From positions 1 to 64,000 of the forward strand of contig JAGDCV010000083.1 in NCBI GenBank assembly GCA_017958365.1: DNA of 64,000 bases, given 5' to 3'. Below are positions 17,520 to 25,843 of this stretch, piece by piece. A program made the translations under genes and the position numbers. The number at the start of each line of letters is the position of its first letter. Positions within the stretch are counted from its first letter, which is position 1. Origin of the DNA: Clostridiales bacterium (GTDB lineage Bacteria > Bacillota > Clostridia > Saccharofermentanales > Saccharofermentanaceae). The notes beneath the pieces were generated by a model. It was not told the DNA's origin. It saw only the letters and a list, made by a program, of their open reading frames with translations, and did not search any database.

Positions 17520-18716
17520 TTAAAGCTTCTCGGCAATAGCCTTGAGGAAATCCTCTGTATTAACTACATTCTTCTCGGGAATATCGATGAGGTTCTTAAG
17601 GTCACCCGTGATCGTTCCCTCCTCAATCGTCTTAACGGAAGCTTCCTCGAGCTTATCTGCAAAAGCCTCAAGATCGGGAAGATCATCAAGCTGAGCCCTC
17701 TTTCTCAAAGCACCCGACCAAGCGAAAAGCGTAGCCATGGGATTCGTTGAAGTAGCTTCACCGTTTAAGTACTTGTAATAGTGTCTTGTAACAGTTCCGT
17801 GAGCAGCCTCATACTCGTAAACACCCTCGGGTGAAACGAGAACAGATGTCATCATCGCAAGTGAACCGCAGGCAGATGCGAGCATATCGGACATAACGTC
17901 ACCGTCGTAGTTCTTGCATGCCCAGACGATTCCGCCCTCGGATCTCATGATCCTTGCAACTGCATCATCGATAAGTGTATAGAAATACTCGATACCGGCT
18001 GCTTCAAATCTGGCCTTAAACTCATTCTCATATATCTCGGCAAAGATATCCTTAAATCTGTGATCATAGGTCTTGGAGATAGTATCCTTTGTTGCAAACC
18101 ACAGGCTCTGCTTAACATCAAGTGCATACATAAAGCAGGAACGTGCAAAAGCAGCAATGGACTTATCAGTATTGTGGATACCCTGGATGATACCGGCATC
18201 CTTAAACTCGAAGATCTCCTTACGGACTTCCTTTCCATCAGGGTAAGTAACTACGAGTTCTGCCTTGGAAGCACCCTCTACCCTTATCTCGGAGTTCCTG
18301 TAAACATCACCATACGCATGTCTTGCAATCGTGATGGGCTTCTTCCAGCAGGAAACGAAAGGATTGATGCCCTTTACGAGGATGGGAGACCTGAAAACGG
18401 TTCCGTCGAGCATCGCTCTGATCGTGCCGTTCGGGCTCTTCCACATCTCGTGAAGATTATATTCTGTCATTCTCTGGGCATTCGGAGTGATGGTTGCACA
18501 CTTAACTGCAACACCGAGCTCCTTTGTCCTGTTAGCTGAATCTATAGTTACCTGGTCGTTCGTAGCATCTCTGTTAGGAAGTCCCAAGTCATAATATTCT
18601 GATTTAAGGTCAACAAAAGGAAGGATCACAATGTCTTTGATCTGCTTCCAAATTACTCTCGTCATCTCATCGCCGTCCATCTCAACAAGCGGCGTTTTCA
18701 TCTGAATCTTTGCCAT
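17520..18716 (-). CDS. icd: NADP-dependent isocitrate dehydrogenase (eukaryote-like homodimer type)
   Basis: Oxidises isocitrate to 2-oxoglutarate with NADP, supplying carbon for glutamate. The 398-residue protein has MDGDEMTRVIW at the start, the CATITPN and SPNGTIR substrate region (about residues 74-100), VFRSPILVKGINPFV, DDAVARIMRSEGG(x)VWACKNYDGDVMSD for metal binding, and EAAHGTVTRHYY. This pattern is the eukaryote-like class, not the E. coli Icd class. The terminal SD is GGAGGA. It precedes the SEC-C gene by 18 bases. In an anaerobe it most likely serves a partial TCA branch. Confidence 0.93.
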   Translation of the reverse strand: MAKIQMKTPLVEMDGDEMTRVIWKQIKDIVILPFVDLKSEYYDLGLPNRDATNDQVTIDSANRTKELGVAVKCATITPNAQRMTEYNLHEMWKSPNGTIRAMLDGTVFRSPILVKGINPFVSCWKKPITIARHAYGDVYRNSEIRVEGASKAELVVTYPDGKEVRKEIFEFKDAGIIQGIHNTDKSIAAFARSCFMYALDVKQSLWFATKDTISKTYDHRFKDIFAEIYENEFKARFEAAGIEYFYTLIDDAVARIMRSEGGIVWACKNYDGDVMSDMLASACGSLAMMTSVLVSPEGVYEYEAAHGTVTRHYYKYLNGEATSTNPMATLFAWSGALRKRAQLDDLPDLEAFADKLEEASVKTIEEGTITGDLKNLIDIPEKNVVNTEDFLKAIAEKL

Positions 18717-18758
18717 ATATTCCTCCGTACTTATATTAACTTAGGTATTTTAAGGCAA

Positions 18759-19754
18759 TTACTTACCTGATGCAAGAACAATGAAAGACTCCAAAGAAGC
18801 CCTTTCATCCGCCTCACCGTGCTTAAGATCATAATCATTTTTGTAGCAAAGCTTATAAAGCTGCAGTAATTTGTTCATGGTAAAATTACGCGACTGACGG
18901 ATAAGTTTATCGGCAACAAAGCTTCTGGAGCCCAATCTGTTCATGACGGCATTCTTATTGCCGAGCTCCTTGGCACATATCATCTCCCTGAAGTGTCTTG
19001 CTATCATGAACCTGATCCTCGGGAGAGGCTCCTTCATCTTTATGAGATTATCAAGGAGGATCAAAGCCAGACTTGCGTCCCCCATTCCGACCGCATCCAT
19101 TATCTTGAAGATATCACCGTAAACATCAGGCTCACACAGTTCATCAACAAGAGCCATGTTGACATTACTGATACTCTCGGATTCACAATAAACCGCTATT
19201 CTCTTAACCGCCGAATCGATCCTTCGCATTGAAGAGTTAAACCTGCTTATCATGCTGTCGCAAGCATCAGCATCAATGGTTATTCCGCTCTTGCCGAAGG
19301 TCTGTGTTATGTATTTTGTAAGCATCCCCTCTTCAAGATACGTAACCTCACAAACAACACCCTGCTTAGTAAAAGCATCAAACAGTTTCTTCTTCCTCTT
19401 ATCAAACTTTGAAGTAACGAACATCAAAAGCGTTGAATCCGGGATATTTCCCAGCACATCAGTTATCTTCTCTGCAGCTTCCTTGTCGAAGTCAAAATTA
19501 ACAACTTCAACTATCCTCTTTGATGAAGCCCACGGCGGAAGTTCAATATTCTCGACTACAGTATCAACGACAACGCTCTTACCGTTGAAATCAAGCTTGA
19601 TGTAGTCCATGGTCTCAAATCCGGAAGCTAAGTACTTATGCTTTATGGAATTAACGGCACGCTCAATGAAGAAATCCTCCTCGCCGTAGATGAGGAAGAG
19701 ATTATCTTCGTTCTCCTTGATCCTTTTGCCTAATTCTCCGGTCTTGATTATCAT
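18759..19754 (-). CDS. holA: DNA polymerase III delta subunit
   Basis: Clamp-loader subunit that opens the sliding clamp. The 331-residue protein shows the N-terminal LFLIYGEEDFFIERAVNSIK, the LPPWASSKRIVEVVNFDF region, VCEVTYLEE, and the C-terminal helical collar with DIFKIMDAVGMGDASLALILLDNL. This layout is typical of Firmicutes YqeN/HolA. Its ATG overlaps the Nudix gene's stop by four bases (ATGA). Length is normal. It is the last gene of the lipoprotein-ogt-flavin reductase-Nudix-holA series. Confidence 0.88.
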   Translation of the reverse strand: MIIKTGELGKRIKENEDNLFLIYGEEDFFIERAVNSIKHKYLASGFETMDYIKLDFNGKSVVVDTVVENIELPPWASSKRIVEVVNFDFDKEAAEKITDVLGNIPDSTLLMFVTSKFDKRKKKLFDAFTKQGVVCEVTYLEEGMLTKYITQTFGKSGITIDADACDSMISRFNSSMRRIDSAVKRIAVYCESESISNVNMALVDELCEPDVYGDIFKIMDAVGMGDASLALILLDNLIKMKEPLPRIRFMIARHFREMICAKELGNKNAVMNRLGSRSFVADKLIRQSRNFTMNKLLQLYKLCYKNDYDLKHGEADERASLESFIVLASGK

Positions 19755-20329
19755 CTGTTAAATCCCGTGCAGTGAGACCAGCACCAGCAGTAAGCCTGAG
19801 TTCTTGCTGCAAAGTGTTCGTCCTGTTCAACCATCTTACGCATCTGTTCCCTGCTGTACCACTTTGCTTCGATCTCTTCCTCAACTGAAGTCGAAGGAGC
19901 GAATTCGCCTTCGGCTGCACCTACTACAACAATTGCTCTCTCGTTCATGATACCGACAGCACTGTAAGAGATAGGCCATACATCGTCTATCCTTGTAAGC
20001 CTGAGTCCCGTCTCTTCCCACAGTTCACGAGCAGCAGCCTGATTATAGTCCTCTCCCGGATCGATAAGCCCTGCAGGGAAATTATATGCATAATCACCTA
20101 CTGCCATTCTGAACTCCCTGTTGATAAGGATATTCTCACCTGATTCATCATGGATTATGAGGATTACGGCCTCTGCAGGAGAATTCTTGAGACTTTCATA
20201 ATCATTTACCTTGTTTGATCTGCTGACCATCTCATAATTCTTGATGCTGCCGTCTGCCGTTATGTATTCGATGTTATATCTGGTTATGAACTTACTTTCA
20301 AAAACCTTACTGATGCTCTTAAACTCCAT
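19751..20329 (-). CDS. Nudix hydrolase (ADP-ribose pyrophosphatase-like)
   Basis: A 192-residue protein with a complete Nudix box, G-LIDPG-E-DYNQAAA-RELWEETGL (about residues 90-112), which binds the divalent metal for hydrolysis of nucleoside diphosphates linked to another moiety. The preceding strands (ENILINREFRMAVGDYAYNFPAG) and the later acidic EEEIEAKWYS resemble ADP-ribose pyrophosphatases, but substrate class is an inference. It overlaps the flavin reductase stop by one base (TAATG) and holA by four, so it lies inside a coupled operon. Confidence 0.85.
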   Translation of the reverse strand: MEFKSISKVFESKFITRYNIEYITADGSIKNYEMVSRSNKVNDYESLKNSPAEAVILIIHDESGENILINREFRMAVGDYAYNFPAGLIDPGEDYNQAAARELWEETGLRLTRIDDVWPISYSAVGIMNERAIVVVGAAEGEFAPSTSVEEEIEAKWYSREQMRKMVEQDEHFAARTQAYCWCWSHCTGFNR

Positions 20330-20949
20330 TACTTCTCTCCTAATCTTCGCTTTAATATATCGTCACTTGCAAGTGAATAACCAAAGAATCCGATCTTCTT
20401 GCCAAGCAGGAAATACTCCCCGTGATTATAAGCAACAAGATTTGCATTATCGAGACATATCTTACCTTTGTCATCAAGAAGATACGAATCTGCATTAACC
20501 GCAACAACTTCAGCCAAAAACATATCGTGTGAGCCCAATTCGGTAACGGACTTTACCTTACACGATAAAGATACCGGTGCTTCCTTGATCGCATAAGCAT
20601 AATCAAGTCCTTCCGCCTTAACCGCATTAAGGCCGCAAGTCTTGAACTTATCCATGTCAGCACCGCTCTTTACACCGCACAGGTCACACGACTTGGCAAG
20701 CTGCTTATTTACAAGATTAACCACAAACTCACCCGTCTCGCTTATGAGCCTGTGAGAATGCCTCGACTTTCTTATCGAGACTGATACCATCGGAGGCTCT
20801 GAGTTTACAGTGCCGGCCCACGCTATCGTAATGATATTAGGTCTGTCACTTTCCTTCCCGGGATCCTTACCGCAACAGGAAACCATTACTACGGGAACCG
20901 GATTCAATAATGTGGATATGCCAACGTCTATCTTGTCATGCTTTGCCAT
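20329..20949 (-). CDS. Flavin reductase-like FMN-binding protein
   Basis: A 206-residue protein of the flavin reductase/FMN-binding split-barrel family. The signature region is VPVVMVSCCG...NIITIAWAGTVNSEPPMVSVSIRKSRHSHRLI (about residues 18-72), followed by GEFVVNLV and, later, DDKGKICLDNANLVAYNHGEYFLLG. Members bind FMN and either reduce flavins with NAD(P)H or act as simple redox proteins. The exact role is not predictable. It ends in a TAATG overlap with the Nudix gene and starts four bases after the ogt-fusion stop. Confidence 0.85.
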   Translation of the reverse strand: MAKHDKIDVGISTLLNPVPVVMVSCCGKDPGKESDRPNIITIAWAGTVNSEPPMVSVSIRKSRHSHRLISETGEFVVNLVNKQLAKSCDLCGVKSGADMDKFKTCGLNAVKAEGLDYAYAIKEAPVSLSCKVKSVTELGSHDMFLAEVVAVNADSYLLDDKGKICLDNANLVAYNHGEYFLLGKKIGFFGYSLASDDILKRRLGEK

Positions 20950-20952
20950 AAA

Positions 20953-21948
20953 TCAATTCAAAAGAAGCCCTGCGAAAAGCTCATGCGTCAGCAGGAAGTC
21001 CTTAAACTCAACGCCACCTGCAAAACCAACAAGCTTTCCGTCCTTACCTATTACCCTGTGACACGGTACGATTATCGGAACCGGATTCTCGGCACATGCA
21101 TGTCCGACGGCACGGGTAAGCTTCGAAGCTTTCTTCTTATCTCCTTCTGTTAACTCTAGTGCTATGTCTTCATAACTTCTTGTATATCCATACGGAATCT
21201 TCTTTATCTGCTCCCAGACGGCAAGACGGAAATCAGATGACTCCGGGATCTTAACTACTATATCAAATGATGTTCTGTCCTTACGAAGATATTCCTTTAT
21301 CTCATTTACTGCTCTTATAACTTCCGCGGGAAGCCCGTCCGTAGAGTAGTCTTCATAACATGTACCACCGCGGGGACACAATTTACCGTCCTTGATAAGG
21401 CCGTTATAATCCGCACACAGTCTGAGATAATCATCCGAAGGAGTGACTCCATAATTCAAAAAAGATACCGAATCAACATAATCCATGCCGCCGCTTACGG
21501 CTATTACACCTCTTTGGAAAGGGATGAAAGCAACATTATATCTTTTATAACAAGGCAAAGTTATATAGAACAATCCGGCATCTTTAAAGAAACCGTCACT
21601 ATAAATCTCATCATGTAAGATAGCCTCCTGTTCAAAGCCCTCATTAACAAGAACTTCTTCAGCAATCTCATCATCGGAGGATATTATCACGCTGACCTTA
21701 TAGATCTTCTTCTTGAAAAAGAAATGATTAAGAACATCATTGATAAAAGATCCCGTCGGAGTCTTGATAAGACTCATCACTACAGAATAGGAACCGGGAA
21801 AAGAACACCTTACACCACAGGTAAAATCAGAATCGGCATAGATCAGATTGTCACGTATATAATCCTCTGCCTTTTGAACAGTAGTTACATCAAACAGCTT
21901 CTTGCAGGAAGATGCATCCTGTATCCTGACTTTCCTTAAACCGCTCAT
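20953..21948 (-). CDS. GNAT-like domain fused to O6-methylguanine-DNA methyltransferase
   Basis: A 331-residue protein. The C-terminal third (about 228-331) is a full Ogt/MGMT active-site domain: FRLAVWEQIKKIPYGYTRSYEDIA, then PVPIIVPCHRV with the acceptor Cys at about 296, then GKLVGFAGG. It repairs O6-alkylguanine by suicidal transfer to that Cys. Residues 1-130 resemble a GNAT acyltransferase, ending VNEGFEQEAILHDEIYSDGFFKDAGLFYI. The middle (about 135-205) is unassigned and Cys-containing (CPRGGTCYEDYS). Ogt proteins alone are about 150-180 residues, so this is a composite. It starts one base after the lipoprotein stop. Confidence 0.8.
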   Translation of the reverse strand: MSGLRKVRIQDASSCKKLFDVTTVQKAEDYIRDNLIYADSDFTCGVRCSFPGSYSVVMSLIKTPTGSFINDVLNHFFFKKKIYKVSVIISSDDEIAEEVLVNEGFEQEAILHDEIYSDGFFKDAGLFYITLPCYKRYNVAFIPFQRGVIAVSGGMDYVDSVSFLNYGVTPSDDYLRLCADYNGLIKDGKLCPRGGTCYEDYSTDGLPAEVIRAVNEIKEYLRKDRTSFDIVVKIPESSDFRLAVWEQIKKIPYGYTRSYEDIALELTEGDKKKASKLTRAVGHACAENPVPIIVPCHRVIGKDGKLVGFAGGVEFKDFLLTHELFAGLLLN

Positions 21949-21949
21949 A

Positions 21950-23137
21950 CTATTCCTGTGCAGCTACATAATCGGCTGTATTCATAAACTGCTCATAGAG
22001 CATCGACTGGGAACCGAAGTATTCATCATCAGACATCTGAACCCAGACACCCTGATTGGAGATTGAAGGAAAGAATCCTCTTAATGCCTCTAGTCTTCTT
22101 ATGAGCATCTGTGCATCTTTATCAAAACAGATAAAAGTTGCAAAACCGGTTGCAAAATCAGCATCATCAGATGAAGCAGACACACATACCGGATAAACAA
22201 CGGCATTTACCCTTTCAGTCGGAAGCATTACAAAATACAGGCCGTCAGGATAGTAAGTGTTCCATGTATCAAATTCTGAAGAATTGATAAGCCACATACC
22301 GCATGTTCTTGATAATCTCGGATCTGCCCCGAATGCGTCTGTCGAAGAGGATAACTGCTCATCCTCAAGATCTTCGATAAAATCTTCGCTTACTAGTCCG
22401 GACATGGTCTGCGCATCATAAAAACGCGTGATTGATGTTCCCTCTTCCGAACTGTAACCGTCTATGTCACGTATGTGATCAAGAAGTTCCGTTACGCTCA
22501 TGGTAAATGCCGGGACACCTGACTCAGGCAGAAAATCCCTGTTACCCGCAAGCATGTATACAGTTGTATAAAAAGGAATACCGTAATGTTCATTACCGTC
22601 CCTTAGGGCCTCAACTGCACCAAGATAAACTGACGAAGAGTTTACTTCGGTATATTCGGAAAGATAAGGATCCAAAGGCAAAGCCAGTTCGTCACTTGCG
22701 ACTTCATCTATGTCATTTGCAAGGAAAACATCGGGCATTGAACCTTCTGACTGTAAGGATTCAAGATTCTCACAGGTAGCGCCGGTATTTGCAGTTGTGA
22801 TCGTATTAACGATCCACGGAGTATTAATCGCCTCGAGATACTCGATACTGATGTCAGAGCCTGTCATGTCATCAGCAAACAAACCGTTTGCCTTTGCATA
22901 ATAAAGGTTCATAAGAAGATTGACTGTATGATCGGATAAAGGCAATGCTACCGTTATCTCATGAAGATCTCCGGTTAACGCGGCATCCTCTGAAGATTCT
23001 GACGGCTCCATGGACTCCTCGTAAGACTCGAAATCAAGTTCGGGAAATTCATTCTCAACGGTATTACAACCTGCCATGCAAAAACATGACACAACAAGCG
23101 CAATTATCAAAAGAAAAGCCAAAGATCTTCTTCTCAT
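21950..23137 (-). CDS. Extracellular solute-binding lipoprotein (ABC family 1-like)
   Basis: A 395-residue secreted lipoprotein: basic start (MRRRS), hydrophobic stretch, and a lipobox ending at Cys-24 (CMAGC), followed by a Glu/Ser linker (about 30-55). The remainder resembles extracellular solute-binding proteins: ITVALPLSDHTVNLL, PDVFLANDIDEVASD, LPLDPYL, YGIPFYTTVYMLAGNRDFL and a C-terminal lobe. The ligand may be a sugar, but no permease or ATPase is nearby, so it could be an orphan binding protein or sensor. A TATAAT -10 (23153-23158) and GGAGG precede the ATG. It heads the operon with ogt. Confidence 0.75.
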   Translation of the reverse strand: MRRRSLAFLLIIALVVSCFCMAGCNTVENEFPELDFESYEESMEPSESSEDAALTGDLHEITVALPLSDHTVNLLMNLYYAKANGLFADDMTGSDISIEYLEAINTPWIVNTITTANTGATCENLESLQSEGSMPDVFLANDIDEVASDELALPLDPYLSEYTEVNSSSVYLGAVEALRDGNEHYGIPFYTTVYMLAGNRDFLPESGVPAFTMSVTELLDHIRDIDGYSSEEGTSITRFYDAQTMSGLVSEDFIEDLEDEQLSSSTDAFGADPRLSRTCGMWLINSSEFDTWNTYYPDGLYFVMLPTERVNAVVYPVCVSASSDDADFATGFATFICFDKDAQMLIRRLEALRGFFPSISNQGVWVQMSDDEYFGSQSMLYEQFMNTADYVAAQE

Positions 23138-23152
23138 AAATCCTCCAAAATC

Positions 23153-23158
23153 ATTATA
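23153..23158 (-). promoter_or_regulatory. -10 box of the lipoprotein operon
   Basis: A perfect TATAAT on the minus strand, 16-21 bases before the lipoprotein ATG, in the 80-base gap shared with tRNA-Leu(CAG). No good -35 is visible at 16-18 bases; TTGAAA lies at 21, which is too far. It may need an activator. Confidence 0.4.
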
Positions 23159-23175
23159 TCATTAATAATTATCGG

Positions 23176-23204
23176 TTGATTTCAACTTTAATTTAATGTA
23201 ATAT
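23176..23204 (+). promoter_or_regulatory. Promoter of tRNA-Leu(CAG)
   Basis: TTGATT (23176-23181), 17 bases, TAATAT (23199-23204). Transcription would start close to 23211, seven bases before the tRNA 5' end. The -10 is imperfect. Confidence 0.5.
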
Positions 23205-23217
23205 CCTAAAGCGTTTT

Positions 23218-23304
23218 GCGGATGTGGTGGAATTGGCAGACGCGCTAGCTTCAGGTGCTAGTGGGAGCAATCTCGTGCGGGTTCAAGTCCCGCCATCCGC
23301 ACCA
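23218..23304 (+). tRNA. tRNA-Leu (anticodon CAG)
   Basis: Acceptor GCGGATG pairs with CATCCGC, the anticodon stem CTAGC/GCTAG encloses the loop TTCAGGT with anticodon CAG, a long variable arm follows (TGGGAGCAATCTCG), and the T arm is GCGGGTTCAAGTCCCGC. The 3' CCA is encoded at 23302-23304. It reads CUG codons. It sits alone on the plus strand between the lipoprotein gene and argG. Confidence 0.95.
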
Positions 23305-23312
23305 AACAAAGA

Positions 23313-23373
23313 AACACTCCTCGCTACGTACTCGACACTCCGTGTCTGCGTAAGTCCGCTCGGGGTGTTTTTT
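23313..23373 (+). terminator. Terminator of tRNA-Leu(CAG)
   Basis: AACACTCC (23313-23320) pairs with GGGGTGTT (23362-23369), one pair being G-U, and a run of six T follows. A second small hairpin, GACAC-TCC-GTGTC, lies in the loop. The 3' half of this structure is part of the direct repeat at 23343-23377. Confidence 0.75.
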
Positions 23374-23377
23374 GTTT
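23343..23377 (+). repeat. Direct repeat, copy 1 (terminator 3' half)
   Basis: A 35-base stretch from TGTCTGCGTAAG to GGGGTGTTTTTTGTTT that is identical to 23422-23456. In this copy GGGGTGTT closes the tRNA terminator stem. The two copies are offset by 79 bases. Confidence 0.95.
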
Positions 23378-23421
23378 ATTTGCGCAACTTGCAGAACAGG
23401 GGGTGTATCATTTGAACCTAT

Positions 23422-23456
23422 TGTCTGCGTAAGTCCGCTCGGGGTGTTTTTTGTTT
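23422..23456 (+). repeat. Direct repeat, copy 2 (lacks the 5' stem arm)
   Basis: Exact second copy of 23343-23377. The 44 bases between the copies have no AACACTCC or equivalent, so this copy cannot form the full terminator stem. It looks like a partial duplication or the scar of a lost tRNA-terminator unit. The rest of the 288-base gap to argG holds the argG promoter and ArgR site. Confidence 0.95.
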
Positions 23457-23494
23457 TAAAGATAATCGGCTGATATTATCACGTAAATTTGTCA

Positions 23495-23523
23495 TTGACG
23501 GATATAAGACACAAGAGTATTAT
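23495..23523 (+). promoter_or_regulatory. argG promoter
   Basis: TTGACG (23495-23500), 17 bases, TATTAT (23518-23523), one mismatch in each box. It predicts a start near 23530 and a leader of about 60 bases that contains the ArgR-type boxes. Confidence 0.8.
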
Positions 23524-23543
23524 GATGTAGATTTATACAAAAG

Positions 23544-23581
23544 TTTGCATAAATATTCATTACGCTGAATTTTAATTAATC
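23544..23581 (+). promoter_or_regulatory. Tandem ARG boxes (ArgR operator) in the argG leader
   Basis: Two 18-base sites, ttTGCATaaatATTCAtt (23544-23561) and gcTGAATtttaATTAAtc (23564-23581), separated by two bases. Each differs from the known ArgR consensus TGAAT-N4-ATTCA by a single base in the core. The tandem arrangement with a two to three base spacer matches known ArgR operators. It lies just downstream of the predicted start of transcription, fitting repression by arginine-bound ArgR. An argR gene is at 55656-56135. Confidence 0.7.
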
Positions 23582-23592
23582 GGAGGTGCCTT

Positions 23593-24807
23593 ATGGCTAA
23601 AGAAAAATTCTTACTTGCATACTCAGGCGGTCTTGATACCTCTATCATCATCCCCTGGCTTAAAGAGAACTATGATTGCGAAGTAATCGCAATGGCCGGT
23701 GAAGTCGGAATCGGAGTTGATGAGAAATTCCTTAAGGAGAAGGCTTTGAAGTGCGGTGCTTCCAAGTGCTATGTTGAGGATATCTCCGAAGAGTTCATCA
23801 CTGATTACATCTACCCTACTCTCAAGGCCAATGCCGTATATGAGGGCAAGTATCTTCTCGGTACATCTTTTGCAAGACCCGTTATTGCAAAGAAGATGGT
23901 TGAGATTGCAAAGAAGGAAGGCTGCACGACGATCGTTCATGGTGCTACCGGTAAGGGTAACGATCAGGTAAGATTCGAGCTTACCATCAAGGCTCTGGCT
24001 CCTGAGATGAAGATCCTCGCTCCCTGGAGAGTCTGGGACATCAAGTCCAGATCCGAGGAAGTTGATTATGCTGAGGCAAGAGGAATCCCGGTACCTGTAA
24101 CCAAGGAGAATAACTACAGTAAGGACGAAAATCTCTGGCACCTTTCTCACGAGGGTATGGATCTTGTGGATCCTGCAAATGAGCCCGATCTCGACAAGAT
24201 CCTCGAGCTCATGGTTTCCCCTGAGAAGGCACCTGACACACCTACTTACGTTACATTCAAGTTCGAGAACGGTATTCCCGTTGAAGTTGACGGACAGAAG
24301 CTCTCTCCCGTCGAGATGCTCAAGTACTGCAACAAGGTCGCAGGCGCTAACGGTGTCGGTATCGCTGATATCGTAGAGAACCGTCTTGTCGGCATGAAGA
24401 GCCGCGGCGTTTATGAGACTCCGGGCGGAACTTTGATGTATGCTGCTCACAGAGAGCTCGAGCTTCTGACACTCGAGAGAGACACGCTCCACTATAAGGA
24501 TCTTGTTGCTCAGAGATTTGCAGAACTCGTATACTATGGACAGTGGTTCCACCCTCTCCGCGAGGCTATCTCTGCTTTCGTAGATGAGACTCAGAAGGTC
24601 GTTACAGGTGAAGTTAAGCTTAAGCTTTACAAGGGTAACTGCACTCCTGCCGGAGCTAAGTCTCCTTACTCTCTCTATGATGAAGAGATTGCAACTTTCG
24701 AGGCTGAGGACGTATATGATCAGGCTGATGCAGGCGGATTTATCAACTGCTTCGGTCTGCCCATGAAAGTCGTTGCACAGATGAAGAAGAAGAACGGACT
24801 TCTTTGA
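23593..24807 (+). CDS. argG: Argininosuccinate synthase
   Basis: Joins citrulline and aspartate with ATP cleavage to argininosuccinate, the penultimate step of arginine synthesis. The 404-residue protein has the N-type PP-loop YSGGLDTS at about 9-16 and the conserved [14 protein letters not shown] (about 116-129), [18 protein letters not shown] and the [13 protein letters not shown] region (about 176-188). GGAGG lies nine bases before the ATG. Codon use is strongly biased toward AAG, GAG and CTC compared with neighbours, consistent with high expression. It is followed by its own terminator and is controlled by the upstream ARG boxes. Confidence 0.96.
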   Translation: MAKEKFLLAYSGGLDTSIIIPWLKENYDCEVIAMAGEVGIGVDEKFLKEKALKCGASKCYVEDISEEFITDYIYPTLKANAVYEGKYLLGTSFARPVIAKKMVEIAKKEGCTTIVHGATGKGNDQVRFELTIKALAPEMKILAPWRVWDIKSRSEEVDYAEARGIPVPVTKENNYSKDENLWHLSHEGMDLVDPANEPDLDKILELMVSPEKAPDTPTYVTFKFENGIPVEVDGQKLSPVEMLKYCNKVAGANGVGIADIVENRLVGMKSRGVYETPGGTLMYAAHRELELLTLERDTLHYKDLVAQRFAELVYYGQWFHPLREAISAFVDETQKVVTGEVKLKLYKGNCTPAGAKSPYSLYDEEIATFEAEDVYDQADAGGFINCFGLPMKVVAQMKKKNGLL

Positions 24808-24829
24808 TAACATCTTGTAGTTGATAAGT

Positions 24830-24869
24830 AGCGGCTGCCTCGTGGAAATGAGACAGCCGCTTTTGTTTT
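24830..24869 (+). terminator. Terminator between argG and the GNAT genes
   Basis: AGCGGCTG (24830-24837) pairs with CAGCCGCT (24854-24861), with an inner CTC/GAG stem, followed by TTTTGTTTTA. The SD of the next gene (GGAGGG) lies immediately after the T-run, so transcription of the downstream genes depends on read-through or another promoter. Confidence 0.85.
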
Positions 24870-24880
24870 AGGAGGGTTTT

Positions 24881-25843
24881 ATGAGGATCAGGCCTTTTAA
24901 GAATTGTGATGCAGACACTATCATCTCCTGGATCAAGGACGAGAGGATATTCCGTTTCTGGTGTGCTGACAGATTTGAATCATATCCGATAACAGGTAAG
25001 GATCTTATCGCACAGTACGCGGACCTCTCCTTTAATAACGATATCTTTCACTTTGTGGCATATGATGAGACAGGGCTTCTTGGTCACTTTAATATCAGGT
25101 ATCCGGACAGATCCGACATAAATACCGTAAGGCTCGGGTATGTCATAGTTAATGACACAAAGCGCGGACAGGGGCTTGGCACACGAATGATAAAAATGGC
25201 TTTGGATTATGCCGTCGAATACATGCATGCAACTAAAGTAACCATCGGTGTATTTGATAATAACCCTTCTGCCCTCCACTGCTATCTTAAAGCAGGGTTT
25301 AAAGACACGGGGGAAACTGATATTTACTCCTGTCTCGGTGAGGACTGGACATGCAAGGAATTAGAATACGATCCTTATGATACAAGCCCTGATGAAGAAG
25401 GTTTTACTTACTTCATCTCAGAAGATGAGTATATGGATTTCAGAAAGTCCGCCGGCTGGGCAGAGTTCCCGCTCGAAGAAGCTCATGAAGGTCTTAAGAA
25501 CTCATATATCTTCTGCTTGCGTAACGAAGAAAAACCCATAGCATTGGGAAGAGTCCTCTGGGACCACGGTTATGTTGTCTATATTGCCGATGTAATCGTG
25601 CTTCCCGAATATCAGGGACAGGGTCTTGGCAGAAAGATAATGGAAAAGATCATGAAAACAATAGAAAGCTGGCTTAAACCCGGCTACAGGATCATGGTAA
25701 GTCTCGTCTCCGCCAAGGGTAAAGAGGCATTTTATGAGAAGTTCGGATTCATCAGCCGTCCCGATTCGGATCACGGAAACGGTATGTCACAGTGGCTGAG
25801 TGCTGAAGATACCCCAAACGAGGTATGTTGTCATGCAGATTAA
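24881..25843 (+). CDS. Tandem double-GNAT acetyltransferase
   Basis: A 320-residue protein with two GNAT domains. The first (about 1-150) is RimL-like, with the acetyl-CoA loop RGQGLGTRMI near residues 95-104 and NPSALHCYLKAGF. The second (about 165-320) has VLPEYQGQGLGRKIMEKIM near 244-262 and AFYEKFGF. Each transfers an acyl group from acyl-CoA to an amine; substrates are unknown. It starts after the argG terminator with an AGGAGGG SD and its stop overlaps the next GNAT gene by 11 bases. Its position between argG and argH invites, but does not prove, a link to N-acetylated arginine intermediates. Confidence 0.82.
   Translation: MRIRPFKNCDADTIISWIKDERIFRFWCADRFESYPITGKDLIAQYADLSFNNDIFHFVAYDETGLLGHFNIRYPDRSDINTVRLGYVIVNDTKRGQGLGTRMIKMALDYAVEYMHATKVTIGVFDNNPSALHCYLKAGFKDTGETDIYSCLGEDWTCKELEYDPYDTSPDEEGFTYFISEDEYMDFRKSAGWAEFPLEEAHEGLKNSYIFCLRNEEKPIALGRVLWDHGYVVYIADVIVLPEYQGQGLGRKIMEKIMKTIESWLKPGYRIMVSLVSAKGKEAFYEKFGFISRPDSDHGNGMSQWLSAEDTPNEVCCHAD

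Noticed and set aside
23623-24813. A 396-codon open frame on the minus strand across argG
   Set aside because: It lies completely inside the highly conserved argG gene. It has no SD or promoter, and its composition is explained by the codon bias of argG on the other strand.
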